Of a stretch of 64,000 bases of DNA, positions 7,224 to 15,443 are shown piece by piece. The notes under the pieces were generated by a model. That model ran no database searches. It was given only the letters and a program-made list of their open reading frames with translations, and was not told the DNA's origin. The stretch comes from Streptosporangiaceae bacterium (GTDB lineage: Bacteria > Actinomycetota > Actinomycetes > Streptosporangiales > Streptosporangiaceae). Location: positions 1 through 64,000 of the forward strand of contig JAFARZ010000160.1 in NCBI GenBank assembly GCA_019245115.1, read 5' to 3'. How positions within the stretch are numbered: the stretch's first letter is position 1; every line of letters begins with the position of its first letter. The translations under genes were made by a program, and so were the position numbers.

Positions 7224-8123
7224 TCACACCGCCGCAGCGCGTGCCGCCGGAGAAGTGGCCAGGTAGGCAACGGCCTGCCCGGTGGAGAACTCCTTCGATG
7301 GGTGGTATCTGGGGAGGTGGTACCTCAGCACTCCCCGGACGATGTCGTTCGCCGGGGGCAGCAGGTGCCGGCGGCTGGCTCGGAAGTAGTACCGCCAGCG
7401 CGCCTTCTGACGCCGGCCACTTAGCTCCGGGTCGGTGCGCATCAGGAACACCACTCCCCGCGCCCACAGCCACAACATGACCGGCCAGGTGACCGTCATG
7501 CCCCGCACCCGGCGTAGGTAACGGCGATCGAGATGGGTGAGCAGGTCATAGGCCATCGCACGGTGTTCGACCTCTTCGGCCCCGTGCCAGCGCAGCAGAT
7601 CCAGCATGGTGGGGTCAGCGCCGGCCGCATCGAGCGCGGGGGAGTTGAGTGCCCAGTTTCCCAGCATTGCCGTGATGTGCTCGATCGCGGCGATGATTGA
7701 CAGCCGCTCGATCAGCCATTCCTCGCGTCGTTGGGAAATCAGCTCGCGGTCGCCGAGCGCTTTCTGGAACATCCACTCGATCTGCCGGACGTAGGGATCG
7801 GTGTCGATGCCCTTGGCCTTCCAATGGTCGAGCACGCTCTGGTGGGATCGGGCGTGAATGAGTTCCTGACCCATGAAGCCATGCACTTCTTCACGCAGCT
7901 TGTCGTCTTTGATCAGTGGAAGAGCCTGGGTGAACACGTGGACGAACCACCGCTCTCCGGCCGGCAGTAGCAGGTGCAGCACGTTGATGGTGTGCGTGAC
8001 AAACGGTTCGCCCGGCACCCAGTGCAGGGGCAGGTTGGCCCAGTCAAAGGTGACGTCCCGGGGTTCGAGGACGAGGTTGTCCACGTGAGCGGGTCCCACG
8101 ACAGTGCGGCGGCGGCGAAACAT
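7224..8123 (-). CDS. COG3687/PF10118-type predicted metal-dependent hydrolase
   Basis: A 299-residue helical protein rich in His and Glu at metal-ligand-like spacing: FMGQELIHARSH near residue 84, AAIEHITAM near 145 and WHGAEEVEHRAMAYD near 178. Glu and ExxH pairs on successive helices recall a ferritin-like diiron or dimetal site, so an oxygenase-type activity is as plausible as the annotated hydrolase. The immediately downstream ferredoxin reductase would suit an oxygen-activating enzyme. The C-terminal region contains one hydrophobic Trp-rich segment (TWPVMLWLWARGVVFLM) that could associate with membrane. It is third in an operon with an EphD-like protein upstream. Substrate unknown; lipid-like substrates are suggested by the neighbours. 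Confidence 0.8.
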   Translation of the reverse strand: MFRRRRTVVGPAHVDNLVLEPRDVTFDWANLPLHWVPGEPFVTHTINVLHLLLPAGERWFVHVFTQALPLIKDDKLREEVHGFMGQELIHARSHQSVLDHWKAKGIDTDPYVRQIEWMFQKALGDRELISQRREEWLIERLSIIAAIEHITAMLGNWALNSPALDAAGADPTMLDLLRWHGAEEVEHRAMAYDLLTHLDRRYLRRVRGMTVTWPVMLWLWARGVVFLMRTDPELSGRRQKARWRYYFRASRRHLLPPANDIVRGVLRYHLPRYHPSKEFSTGQAVAYLATSPAARAAAV

Positions 8124-8152
8124 CGGAGATCCCCTTCCGGGGTGGTGCGCTG

Positions 8153-9874
8153 TTATCGGAAGGTCGGGTTGGCTCGGGCCAGCGCGCGCAGCAGCCCGGG
8201 AGTCAGCCGGGAGGCCAGCAGCCCGGCCTTGGCTTCGACGGTGATCGGGGCGATGGCGGTGTTGCGCGCCACCGCGCGCAGGATTTCCTGGGCCGCCCGG
8301 CGCGGGGGGAAACTGCGGCGGTGGTACTGCTCGCTCACCCGCCGCCGCACGGTGCGCTCCTCAGCGGCGTCAAGGCCGACGAACCGGGTGGTGCTGACGA
8401 TGTTGGTGTCCACGAAACCAGGGCAGATCGCCACCACGCCGACGCCGGCTTCGGCCAGTTCCCCGCGCAGGCACTGGCTCAGCGCGAGCACCGCGGCCTT
8501 CGTCGTGGTATACGCCGGGAGCGCCCGGGTGGGCAGGTACGCGGCGGCGGAGGCGATGTTGACGATGGTGCCGCCCGCACCGCCGGCGACCAGCAGCCCG
8601 CCCAGGACCCGGCAGCCGTGGATGACGCCCCACAGGTTGACGTCGATGATCCGTTCCCAGTCGGCCACCGTGGTGTCGAAGAACGGCCCCGCCATGCCGA
8701 TGCCGGCATTGTTGATCACGATATCCGGGATCCCGTGCTTCTCGAGCAGCACCCTGCCGAACTTCTCGACCGCGCCGCCGTCCGACACGTCCACGGGATA
8801 GGCGCTCGCCGGCGGGCCCAGCACGCTGGCCAACTGCGCGGTGCGTTCGGCTGTCTGCGCCTCGATATCGGTGACCACCACCTCGGCGCCCTGCTCGGCG
8901 AATTCCAGGGCGGTGGCCCTGCCGATGCCGCTGCCCGCCCCGGTGATCACCACGAGGGTGTCCGCGAAGCGCCTGGGCTGCCGCCCGGTGGCGCGGGCGC
9001 GGCGCAGGGTGCGCGCTTCCGGACCGCCTTCGGCGTTATCGATCAGCTCGCTCACGCAGCGTGCGACGGTGTGCGGGTGGCTGCGCGGTAGCCAATGGTC
9101 GCCGGGCAGCTCGCGGATCGCCAGGTTGGGCACCCACCGGGTGATGTCGGTCTGCAGCGACCGCGACACGAATGGATCCCGCGTGGGTACGAGGACCTGC
9201 ACCGGAACGTCGATCGTGCCCGGGCTGGGGTTCGCGAGGTGGCCTAGCATGTTCGCCCGGTACAGCTGCAGGCCATGAATGGCATCCGCCACCGCAGGGC
9301 TGCGCGCACCGTGCGCCGCAGCCAGCACGCGCTGGGCGAGCCTGGCGCGCCAGAGCAACTCCGGGAGCAGCGGCAGCTGGAACAGACCGATGTACCAGCT
9401 CGACACCAGCTGAGTGATCAGCTCACGCAGGGCCCGCGGCGTGGGTCGGCGCAGCCGTGCCCGCAACCAGTGGCTGGCGTGGTCCAGACAGGGCCCGGAG
9501 ATCGACGTGAAGGACCTGACGCGGTCGCCCAACCACGGCCCGCTCAGCGCATGCCAGGCCTGGATCGAGCCCCAGTCGTGGGCCAGCAGGTGGACTGGAC
9601 GCTCGGGGCTGACCGCGTCGATCACCATGGTCAAGTCCTCGGCGAGCTGACCGAGCCGGTATGCCTGGCGGTGGCCAGGCACGCCGGACTCGCCGGCCCC
9701 CCGGGTGTCGTAGCACACCAGGTGGTAGCGCGCTGCCAGCTCAGCGGCGACACCGTCCCACACCGTGTGGTCGTCGGGGTAGCCGTGGAGGCAGACCACG
9801 GTGGGCGCGCCGGGCACTCCCGACTCGTATATCCGCAGCGGCACGCCATCGGTGCTGGTCACGTTGCGGGCCAT
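8153..9874 (-). CDS. ephD: EphD-like fusion: alpha/beta hydrolase plus short-chain dehydrogenase
   Basis: A 573-residue two-domain protein. Residues 1 to about 285 are an epoxide-hydrolase-type alpha/beta hydrolase with CLHGYPDDHTVW, the Asp nucleophile in LLAHDWGS and a catalytic His in GDHWLPRSHP. Residues 305-573 are an SDR with TGAGSGIGRATA for NAD(P), NNAGIG, and the active-site YTTTK. This architecture matches mycobacterial EphD (Rv2214c), implicated in lipid/mycolate metabolism, so an epoxide-to-diol-to-ketone sequence in one polypeptide is plausible. I start at the ATG at 9874, which overlaps the TGA of the upstream M24 gene (ATGA); the longer frame to 10063 lies within that gene. The symbol rests on architecture only. 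Confidence 0.85.
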   Translation of the reverse strand: MARNVTSTDGVPLRIYESGVPGAPTVVCLHGYPDDHTVWDGVAAELAARYHLVCYDTRGAGESGVPGHRQAYRLGQLAEDLTMVIDAVSPERPVHLLAHDWGSIQAWHALSGPWLGDRVRSFTSISGPCLDHASHWLRARLRRPTPRALRELITQLVSSWYIGLFQLPLLPELLWRARLAQRVLAAAHGARSPAVADAIHGLQLYRANMLGHLANPSPGTIDVPVQVLVPTRDPFVSRSLQTDITRWVPNLAIRELPGDHWLPRSHPHTVARCVSELIDNAEGGPEARTLRRARATGRQPRRFADTLVVITGAGSGIGRATALEFAEQGAEVVVTDIEAQTAERTAQLASVLGPPASAYPVDVSDGGAVEKFGRVLLEKHGIPDIVINNAGIGMAGPFFDTTVADWERIIDVNLWGVIHGCRVLGGLLVAGGAGGTIVNIASAAAYLPTRALPAYTTTKAAVLALSQCLRGELAEAGVGVVAICPGFVDTNIVSTTRFVGLDAAEERTVRRRVSEQYHRRSFPPRRAAQEILRAVARNTAIAPITVEAKAGLLASRLTPGLLRALARANPTFR

Positions 9875-10707
9875 CACGCGGCCACCCGTCGTTGCCAGCG
9901 GCGCACGTGCGGCAGATCGTCGTCGAGCCAGTACGCGGCGCCGGTCGTGGTCACCACGAGGATCTCCTCGAACTTCACCCCCACGTCGCGGAAGGCGATA
10001 TGCGGCTCGACCGCCCATAAACCGGGGGTTGCCGGATGGTTGGAGAGTTCGCCATCGGCCCACAGTGGTGAGCGGTGGTGCATCCGCTCGACGATCAGGT
10101 CGCCGACCAGGGTCTGGACTGAGCGAAGACCGAAGCCGGCCGCGACGAGCTTGGGCAGCCGCGAGTGCACCTTGCTGAGCTGGTGCGCGATGACCCTCCC
10201 GGGGTAGACGCGGTGCCGGTTGTCGTAGCCCTGCCGGGCGATCAGCGCGTCGACGTCGCGATAGATCTGTCGCAGCGGCACGCGTTCGTTCACTCTCGTG
10301 ACGATCAGCGTCCGGTACTCGCGGAGATCGTCCCTCAGCTGCTCGCAGATCTGGTTGGTGCCCAGGCAGCCGGCGTAGCCGATATCGGCCACATATCCCT
10401 GGCGCACCGGCGCGCAGTCGAGGATGAAGGCCATCCCCTCAGCCAGCCTGCGGTGGGTGGGGAAGAACTGCAGGGGAGTCCGGAAGCCGCGGAATGCCGT
10501 GCGGTCGCCGAACCACGCGAACGGGGTGTGGAACCAGTCCTGCACTCCCCGGTCCAGGAGATACTCGCGGATCCGGCGCGCGGCCTGCTTCTCGGTCACG
10601 CCTGGCTCCAGCGTCTGCGCGACGGACTGCGCCGCGGCATAGGCCAGCTGCTGCACCTCGCGGAACTTCGCCAGGTCGGCGGGGTCGGTTACCGCCTTGC
10701 CGACCAT
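9874..10707 (-). CDS. M24-family (creatinase/aminopeptidase-fold) metallopeptidase-like protein
   Basis: A 277-residue pita-bread-fold protein. ILDCAPVRQGYVADIGYAG near 95-113 holds the Asp ligands, RVIAHQLSKVH near 171 the His, and GLWAVEPHIAFRDVGVKFEEILVVT near 228-252 the two Glu of an M24 site. The set resembles Xaa-Pro aminopeptidase or creatinase-like hydrolases, but the family contains many non-peptidases and the operon suggests small-molecule catabolism. The ATG at 10707 has GGAGGTGG just upstream and is preferred over the in-frame codon at 10740. It is first in a four-gene operon (10707 to 6134) and starts next to the palindromic operator at 10730-10766. Confidence 0.82.
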   Translation of the reverse strand: MVGKAVTDPADLAKFREVQQLAYAAAQSVAQTLEPGVTEKQAARRIREYLLDRGVQDWFHTPFAWFGDRTAFRGFRTPLQFFPTHRRLAEGMAFILDCAPVRQGYVADIGYAGCLGTNQICEQLRDDLREYRTLIVTRVNERVPLRQIYRDVDALIARQGYDNRHRVYPGRVIAHQLSKVHSRLPKLVAAGFGLRSVQTLVGDLIVERMHHRSPLWADGELSNHPATPGLWAVEPHIAFRDVGVKFEEILVVTTTGAAYWLDDDLPHVRRWQRRVAA

Positions 10708-10729
10708 CCACCACCTCCCAAGGCCAGTT

Positions 10730-10766
10730 CCTACCCTCACGTAGGAACTTTCTACGTCATGGTAGG
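10730..10766. promoter_or_regulatory. 37-bp inverted repeat, probable TetR operator
   Basis: Two 15-base arms (10730-10744 and 10752-10766) match as inverted repeats at 13 of 15 positions around a 7-base centre: CCTACC...ACGTAG against CTACGT...GGTAGG. It sits between the divergent M24 operon and the TetR gene, 8 bases before the TetR start, where an autoregulating TetR repressor would bind. Confidence 0.75.
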
Positions 10767-10774
10767 TTTGTCAA

Positions 10775-11455
10775 GTGGAAAATCTGAAGGTGACTTCGCT
10801 GACGGCCACCCGGCCGCGGGGGAGCACCCGCGCTCGGGCTGCCCATCTCGGTCCCGAACGCCGACGGCCGCTGATCCTCGACGCGGCGTTGGAGGTCTAC
10901 GTTGAGCGAGGCTACCGGGGCACCTCGATGCAGGCGATAGCCGATGCGGCGGGTGTGACGAAGCCAGTGATCTACGAGTGCTACCCGAACAAGGACGAGT
11001 TGCTGCTCGCGCTCCTGGACCGCGAGGAACACCGCCTGCTGGTGGCCATCACCGAGGCGCTGCCGACCAATCTGGCCACCGACAACGTGGAGGCCGTTCT
11101 GGCAGCGGGGTTCACGGCCTTTCTCGTCGGCGTGGGCCAAGCGCCGAACTCCTGGCGAGTGGTCTTCAAGTCCGGCTGGGGTTCCGACTCTGTGGTAGCA
11201 AGGCGGGTTCAGCGGGTCCGCGACATGGTGGTGGGCCAGTTACGCGAGTTGGTGTGCCAGAACATGGAGGCCGCCGGCGTTGATGACATCGACCGCAAGG
11301 CGCCTGTCGTCGCTGAGCTGATCGCTACGGTCGGCGAGTCCTGCGCCCGGATGCTCGTGCTCGAGCGCCACCCGTGGACCGCTGCTGATCTGGGCACCTA
11401 CGTCGCCCGCCTGCTCACCCGTGGCGTCGTCGGTACGCCCCCAGCGTCGGGCTAG
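10775..11455 (+). CDS. TetR-family transcriptional regulator
   Basis: A 226-residue protein with a TetR N-terminal DNA-binding domain: ILDAALEVYVERGYRGTSMQAIADAAGVTKPVIYECYPNKDELL-type sequence spanning residues 34-76, followed by an all-helical ligand-binding domain. The N-terminal extension is Arg-rich (RPRGSTRARAAHLG). The start is a GTG at 10775 immediately after the palindromic operator, which leaves little room for a leader, so the mRNA may be short-leadered or leaderless. It most likely represses itself and the divergent four-gene operon until an operon substrate binds. The effector is unknown. Confidence 0.9.
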   Translation: MENLKVTSLTATRPRGSTRARAAHLGPERRRPLILDAALEVYVERGYRGTSMQAIADAAGVTKPVIYECYPNKDELLLALLDREEHRLLVAITEALPTNLATDNVEAVLAAGFTAFLVGVGQAPNSWRVVFKSGWGSDSVVARRVQRVRDMVVGQLRELVCQNMEAAGVDDIDRKAPVVAELIATVGESCARMLVLERHPWTAADLGTYVARLLTRGVVGTPPASG

Positions 11456-11472
11456 CCGCTCAGCGTCGCTCG

Positions 11473-11538
11473 CCGCCATTCGGAGCCGAATGGCGGTCGG
11501 TGAGGGTCCGGTGACCGCCATTCGGCTCCGAATGGCGG
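11473..11538. terminator. pair of near-identical hairpins between convergent genes
   Basis: Two perfect 11-bp stems with identical arms, CCGCCATTCGG and CCGAATGGCGG, lie at 11473-11496 and 11515-11538, each with a 2-base centre (AG in the first, CT in the second) and 18 bases apart. They fall between the converging tetR and glutamyl-tRNA synthetase genes and probably act as a bidirectional terminator. The first and second copies can also pair with each other. Confidence 0.6.
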
Positions 11539-11569
11539 TTGCGAGGCATGGCGAGAACCCGACGACCGG

Positions 11570-13222
11570 TTAGCCGCTCAGGGCACGTAGCCGGCGGAGC
11601 ACTTCGGTGGCGCCGAGCGCCTGGGTGATGGCGTGTAGGTCCGGGCTGCGGGTGGAGCCGGTGAGGGCGACGCGGATGAGTTGGGCTGCCTCGCGCAGCG
11701 AGCCGGGATAGGCGTCGGGGTTTTTCTTATACTCCTTGGCGCTCGGCGCGAAGCCATGTTTGGCGGCCAGCTCGCGGATCTGGCTGAACCACTGCGGGGG
11801 ATCGTCCAGGTGCTGGTAGCCCTCGATGAAGTCACGCGCGAAACTCGCGGCGATGGAGGGATCCACACCCAATGAGGTGAGGCGTTCATCCGTGGGGCCC
11901 GACAGCGGGGTGAACAGCTGCGGAAAGAAGAAACCGTAGGCAGATCGGAAATCTGACCACTTGCGCAGGTCCTTACGCGGATTGTCGACACCGTCGCGTT
12001 CCACGGCTAGGGCACGCAGGGCGAGATCGCGCTCGGCGTCCAGCACGGCGGCCAGCTCGGGGTCGAAGTGACCAGCCCAGGTACGCACAGCGTCCAGGAC
12101 CTGAGGCCCGGGCAGGGTAGCGATGTAGTCGGCGCTGATGTCTTCGAGCTTGACCAGGTCCACCAGGGGGCCGGCGACGCCGCACTCCTCCAGCCGGATC
12201 GGGGTGGCCAGTGCCCGGGGGAGGGGAAGCTCGGCGAGCCGCCCATTGGCCAGGCCCCGCAAGTAGTACAGGACGGCCTTGGCAGGGTAGCCGGCCTCGA
12301 TGTAGAAGTCGACGCTGGCTTCGGGGTCGGTGCGCTTGGACAGTTTACGTTTCCCGCCGGGGATCTGCTTCATCAGCGGCGCGATGTGCGCGTAGGTGAC
12401 CGGCGGGAAACCCAGCGCGTCGAACAGTTGCAGGTGCAACGGGACCGAGGAGATCCATTCTTCGCCGCGGATCACCAGCGTGACGCGCATCAGGTGGTCA
12501 TCCACGGCATGCGCGAAGTGATAAGTCGGCAGCCGAGGCGATTGGTCCGACGATTTCAGGATGACCGTGTCGTTGCGGTTGGCCTCGTGTTCTAGCTCAC
12601 CCCGGATGGCGTCGGTGAAGCGGATCCGCTGCCGGAGGGCGTCGTCGGGGGCGCGGAAACGTACCACGTACGGAGCGCCTTCGGTGAGCTTGGCGTACAC
12701 CGCGCCAGGGTCGGCGTCGCGCCAGATGGCCCAGGATCCGTAGTAGCCGGTGGGGATCTTCGCGGCGTGCTGGCGGGTCGTGATGTCGGCGAGTTCCCCC
12801 TTGGTGGCGAAGCATAGATACGCCGCGCCCTGGCGCAGCAGTTCCCGCACGTAGCTGAGGTAGATGCGCTCGCGCGCGGACTGGTGATACGGACCGTAAG
12901 CGCCGTGGCCGTCGTCCTCGTCGGGGGCCAGACCGAAGTAGTCGAACGCGCGGGCGAACTGAGCCAAGGCGCCGGTAACTTCTCGGGACTGGTCGGTGTC
13001 CTCCACCCGCACCAGGTAGACGCCCCCGGAGTGCGCCGCGATGTCGCGGTCGATGGTGGCCACATAAATTCCGCCGACGTGCACGAACCCGGTCGGCGAG
13101 GGGCCGAATCGAGTGACCTGAGCGCCCTCGGGAAGCTGCCGCGGTGGGTAGTGCTGTTCCCAGTGCTCGGGTTCGGGCAGGTCAGTGGGGAACTGGGCGT
13201 CGATAATCGCGCGGTCCAGCAT
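11570..13222 (-). CDS. glutamate--tRNA ligase paralogue
   Basis: A 550-residue class I aminoacyl-tRNA synthetase of the Glu type. The HIGH-equivalent is FGPSPTGFVHVGG near residue 38-50 and the KMSKS-equivalent is KRKLSKR near 290, with RVEDTDQSREV and the charged LVIRGEEWISSVPLHLQLF between them. It is longer than a typical bacterial GluRS (about 480-500 residues) and diverged, so it is unlikely to be the housekeeping enzyme. Extra GluRS genes in actinomycetes can accompany pathways that consume glutamyl-tRNA. Both signature motifs are intact. ATG at 13222 with GAGG seven bases upstream; a COMT-like methyltransferase gene ends just upstream in the same operon. Confidence 0.85.
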   Translation of the reverse strand: MLDRAIIDAQFPTDLPEPEHWEQHYPPRQLPEGAQVTRFGPSPTGFVHVGGIYVATIDRDIAAHSGGVYLVRVEDTDQSREVTGALAQFARAFDYFGLAPDEDDGHGAYGPYHQSARERIYLSYVRELLRQGAAYLCFATKGELADITTRQHAAKIPTGYYGSWAIWRDADPGAVYAKLTEGAPYVVRFRAPDDALRQRIRFTDAIRGELEHEANRNDTVILKSSDQSPRLPTYHFAHAVDDHLMRVTLVIRGEEWISSVPLHLQLFDALGFPPVTYAHIAPLMKQIPGGKRKLSKRTDPEASVDFYIEAGYPAKAVLYYLRGLANGRLAELPLPRALATPIRLEECGVAGPLVDLVKLEDISADYIATLPGPQVLDAVRTWAGHFDPELAAVLDAERDLALRALAVERDGVDNPRKDLRKWSDFRSAYGFFFPQLFTPLSGPTDERLTSLGVDPSIAASFARDFIEGYQHLDDPPQWFSQIRELAAKHGFAPSAKEYKKNPDAYPGSLREAAQLIRVALTGSTRSPDLHAITQALGATEVLRRLRALSG

Positions 13223-13231
13223 CACCAATCC

Positions 13232-14131
13232 TCAGCCCTGAAGGTAGTCCGACTCGAGCACCAGGTCCCTGATCATCGACTGGTACTCCAGGTGCGCCCG
13301 GTGTTCCCTGGTGTGCCAGCTCTTGCCTTCCTCCTGATGCATATACGCCCGATACTCTGGCGCGCCCGGGACCCTCACGTTGTCGGCGACGACGACGGAA
13401 CCGGGGTGTAGCCAGCGCTCGTCCACAATACGCTGCAGGTCGGGCAGGTAGGCGCTTTTGTCGTGATCGAGGAACACGAAGTCGAGCCCGCCGTCGGTGA
13501 AGCCGTGCTCGGCACGGAGTCGGTGCAGGGTGGACCCCCCGTCGCCGAGGTGCCCGACGATCACCGTGACGCGATCGCCAATATTTGCGTGGTCCCAAAT
13601 CCTGCGGGCGATCGCCGCGTTCGCCGGATTGAATTCAATTGAGTAGAGGTGGGCGTCGCTGGGCATGACCCGGGCCATCCGCAGTGCGCTGTAACCGCAA
13701 TAGGTGCCCAGCTCGAGGAGACGGCGGGGCTGGGTGCGCTGGATTGCCCGGTCGAGGATCTGCCCCTTGTTGTCTCCTATGTTTATCATGAAGCTGTGCT
13801 GGCGAGAGAAGTCATCGATCACGCGGATCGCGTCGTCGGGGTCTGCCTGCCGAGCATGCCTCATCACGTGGACCGCGAGTGCTTCCTCGCGCCCGTCGCC
13901 CGCCTGCCATCCGGTCCGCGGACTCCGGCCCAGAAACAGGCGCAGGAAGGACCAGCGCAGGAACGGCACCGGCTTGCCGGTGAGCTCATTGAGAGCGACC
14001 GCTGCTCCCAGTGATGCGCACCCCCACAGTGCCGACCGCATGGCGCGCGGTGCGTTCGGCTTCCTGCCGAGCATGGCGAGGGCGGCACCCGACACTGCGG
14101 CGCCGATCGCAGCACTGGACAGATCCCTCAT
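13232..14131 (-). CDS. COMT-like class I SAM methyltransferase
   Basis: A 299-residue protein with a hydrophobic N-terminal segment (residues 5-50, Ala-rich) and a C-terminal methyltransferase closely resembling animal catechol O-methyltransferase: INIGDNKGQILD, motif I LLELGTYCGYSALRMA, YSIEFNPANAAI, the metal-binding FLDHDKSAYLPD, ADNVRVPGAPEYRAY and a HLEYQ segment. In COMT the equivalents of these Asp/Asn residues bind Mg and catecholate, so an ortho-diphenol-type substrate is a reasonable guess. The N-terminal stretch suggests membrane association like membrane-bound COMT. I start at ATG 14131; the in-frame extension to 14380 overlaps the divergent amidohydrolase. Only nine bases separate it from the GluRS paralogue downstream. 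Confidence 0.83.
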   Translation of the reverse strand: MRDLSSAAIGAAVSGAALAMLGRKPNAPRAMRSALWGCASLGAAVALNELTGKPVPFLRWSFLRLFLGRSPRTGWQAGDGREEALAVHVMRHARQADPDDAIRVIDDFSRQHSFMINIGDNKGQILDRAIQRTQPRRLLELGTYCGYSALRMARVMPSDAHLYSIEFNPANAAIARRIWDHANIGDRVTVIVGHLGDGGSTLHRLRAEHGFTDGGLDFVFLDHDKSAYLPDLQRIVDERWLHPGSVVVADNVRVPGAPEYRAYMHQEEGKSWHTREHRAHLEYQSMIRDLVLESDYLQG

Positions 14132-14210
14132 GTCGTACGAAATACTCCCTTGCCCCCTACCCGCAGCCTGCACCGACGCTGGCAGCGTACCCGCACCCCA
14201 CAATGGTGGC

Positions 14211-15443
14211 GTGAGTGCCGACGCGCTGCGCGCCAGCCTGGACGCGCTGCCGCTGGTGGACCACCACGTCCACGGTGCCATGACCAGCGATGTCGACGGC
14301 GCGAGCTTTGACGCTGGCTTCAGCGAGTCCCGGTGGGCAGCACCGGCGGGCACCACCCACCTGGACTCCCAGGTGGGCATCGCACTGCGCCGGTGGTGTG
14401 CCCCGGTGCTCGACCTGCCGCCCCATGTGGACGCGGGCGCCTACCTCCGGCGCCGCCGCGAGCTCGGCGCCCAGGAGGTGACCCAGCGACTCCTCCGGGC
14501 CAGCGGCGTCGGATGGTTCCTGCTCGACACCGGCTACCGGGCTGCTCAGACTCTGGGGCCCGCCGAGATGGCGGCTGCTTCCGGCGCGATCGTGGCGGAA
14601 GTCGTGCGCCTGGAGTCCATCGCCGAGGAGGTGGCGGCCAGCGGCGTGTCGGCGGCCCAGTTCGCCGACCGCCTCGCCTCGACCCTGGATCAACGGGCTC
14701 GGCGCGCCGTGGGGCTCAAATCCGTTGTCGCCTACCGGTACGGCCTGGACTTCGATCCTGAGCCTCCGAGCGTCGCCGAGGTGCGAGCCGCCGCCGGGCG
14801 GTGGCTCGGGCGACGGGAGACCGGCGAGGAGCGCCTGACCGATCCGGTGTTGCTGCGCCACCTGCTGTGGGTGGGTGTCGAACGGGGCTTGCCGTTGCAG
14901 TTCCACACCGGCTACGGGGACCCTGACCTGACCCTGCACCGCTGCGACCCGTCGCTGATGACCGACTTCCTGCGCCGGGTGCAGGAGCGCCAGGTGCCGG
15001 TGATGCTGCTGCACTGCTACCCCTATCACCGCACCGCCGGGTATCTGGCCCACGTGTTCCCGCACGTGTACCTGGACATCGGGCTGGCAGTGAACTACAC
15101 CGGAGCGCGGGCTCGAGCCCTTGTCGCGGAGTCGCTGGAAGTGGCCCCGTTCGGCAAGCTGCTGTTCTCCTCCGATGCGTGGGGCCCGGCCGAGCTGCAT
15201 TATCTCGGCGCCCTGCTGTGGCGGCGCGCCATGGCGAGTGTCCTCGGCGAGTGGGTGCAGTCGGGGGAGTGGTCGAGTGCCGATGCGATACGTGTCGCGC
15301 AGCTAGTGGGTGCGGACAACGCGAAACGCGTCTACCGGCTAGGCCTATTCGTATCGGAGGGCCTCAATCGGACGGAGTCGCGCGGCGCGGTAGGCCGGGT
15401 AGCTGCCGGCGATGAGCCCGATGACGAGACTGATCGCGAATGA
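14211..15443 (+). CDS. amidohydrolase-family protein
   Basis: A 410-residue TIM-barrel metal-dependent amidohydrolase. VDHHVHG near residue 17 supplies the HxH metal ligands, a Lys in GLKSVVAYRYG near 168 may be the bridging residue, LQFHTGYGDPD near 227 and MLLHCYPYH near 264 give further His ligands, and FSSDAWGPAELHY near 313 carries the final Asp. It resembles the Amidohydro_2/FluG N-terminal type that hydrolyses or decarboxylates small acids. The GTG at 14211 is used because the frame further upstream lies in the COMT-like gene. The last 33 residues overlap the convergent permease gene by 99 bases and look non-homologous, as if the original stop had been lost. Confidence 0.8.
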   Translation: MSADALRASLDALPLVDHHVHGAMTSDVDGASFDAGFSESRWAAPAGTTHLDSQVGIALRRWCAPVLDLPPHVDAGAYLRRRRELGAQEVTQRLLRASGVGWFLLDTGYRAAQTLGPAEMAAASGAIVAEVVRLESIAEEVAASGVSAAQFADRLASTLDQRARRAVGLKSVVAYRYGLDFDPEPPSVAEVRAAAGRWLGRRETGEERLTDPVLLRHLLWVGVERGLPLQFHTGYGDPDLTLHRCDPSLMTDFLRRVQERQVPVMLLHCYPYHRTAGYLAHVFPHVYLDIGLAVNYTGARARALVAESLEVAPFGKLLFSSDAWGPAELHYLGALLWRRAMASVLGEWVQSGEWSSADAIRVAQLVGADNAKRVYRLGLFVSEGLNRTESRGAVGRVAAGDEPDDETDRE

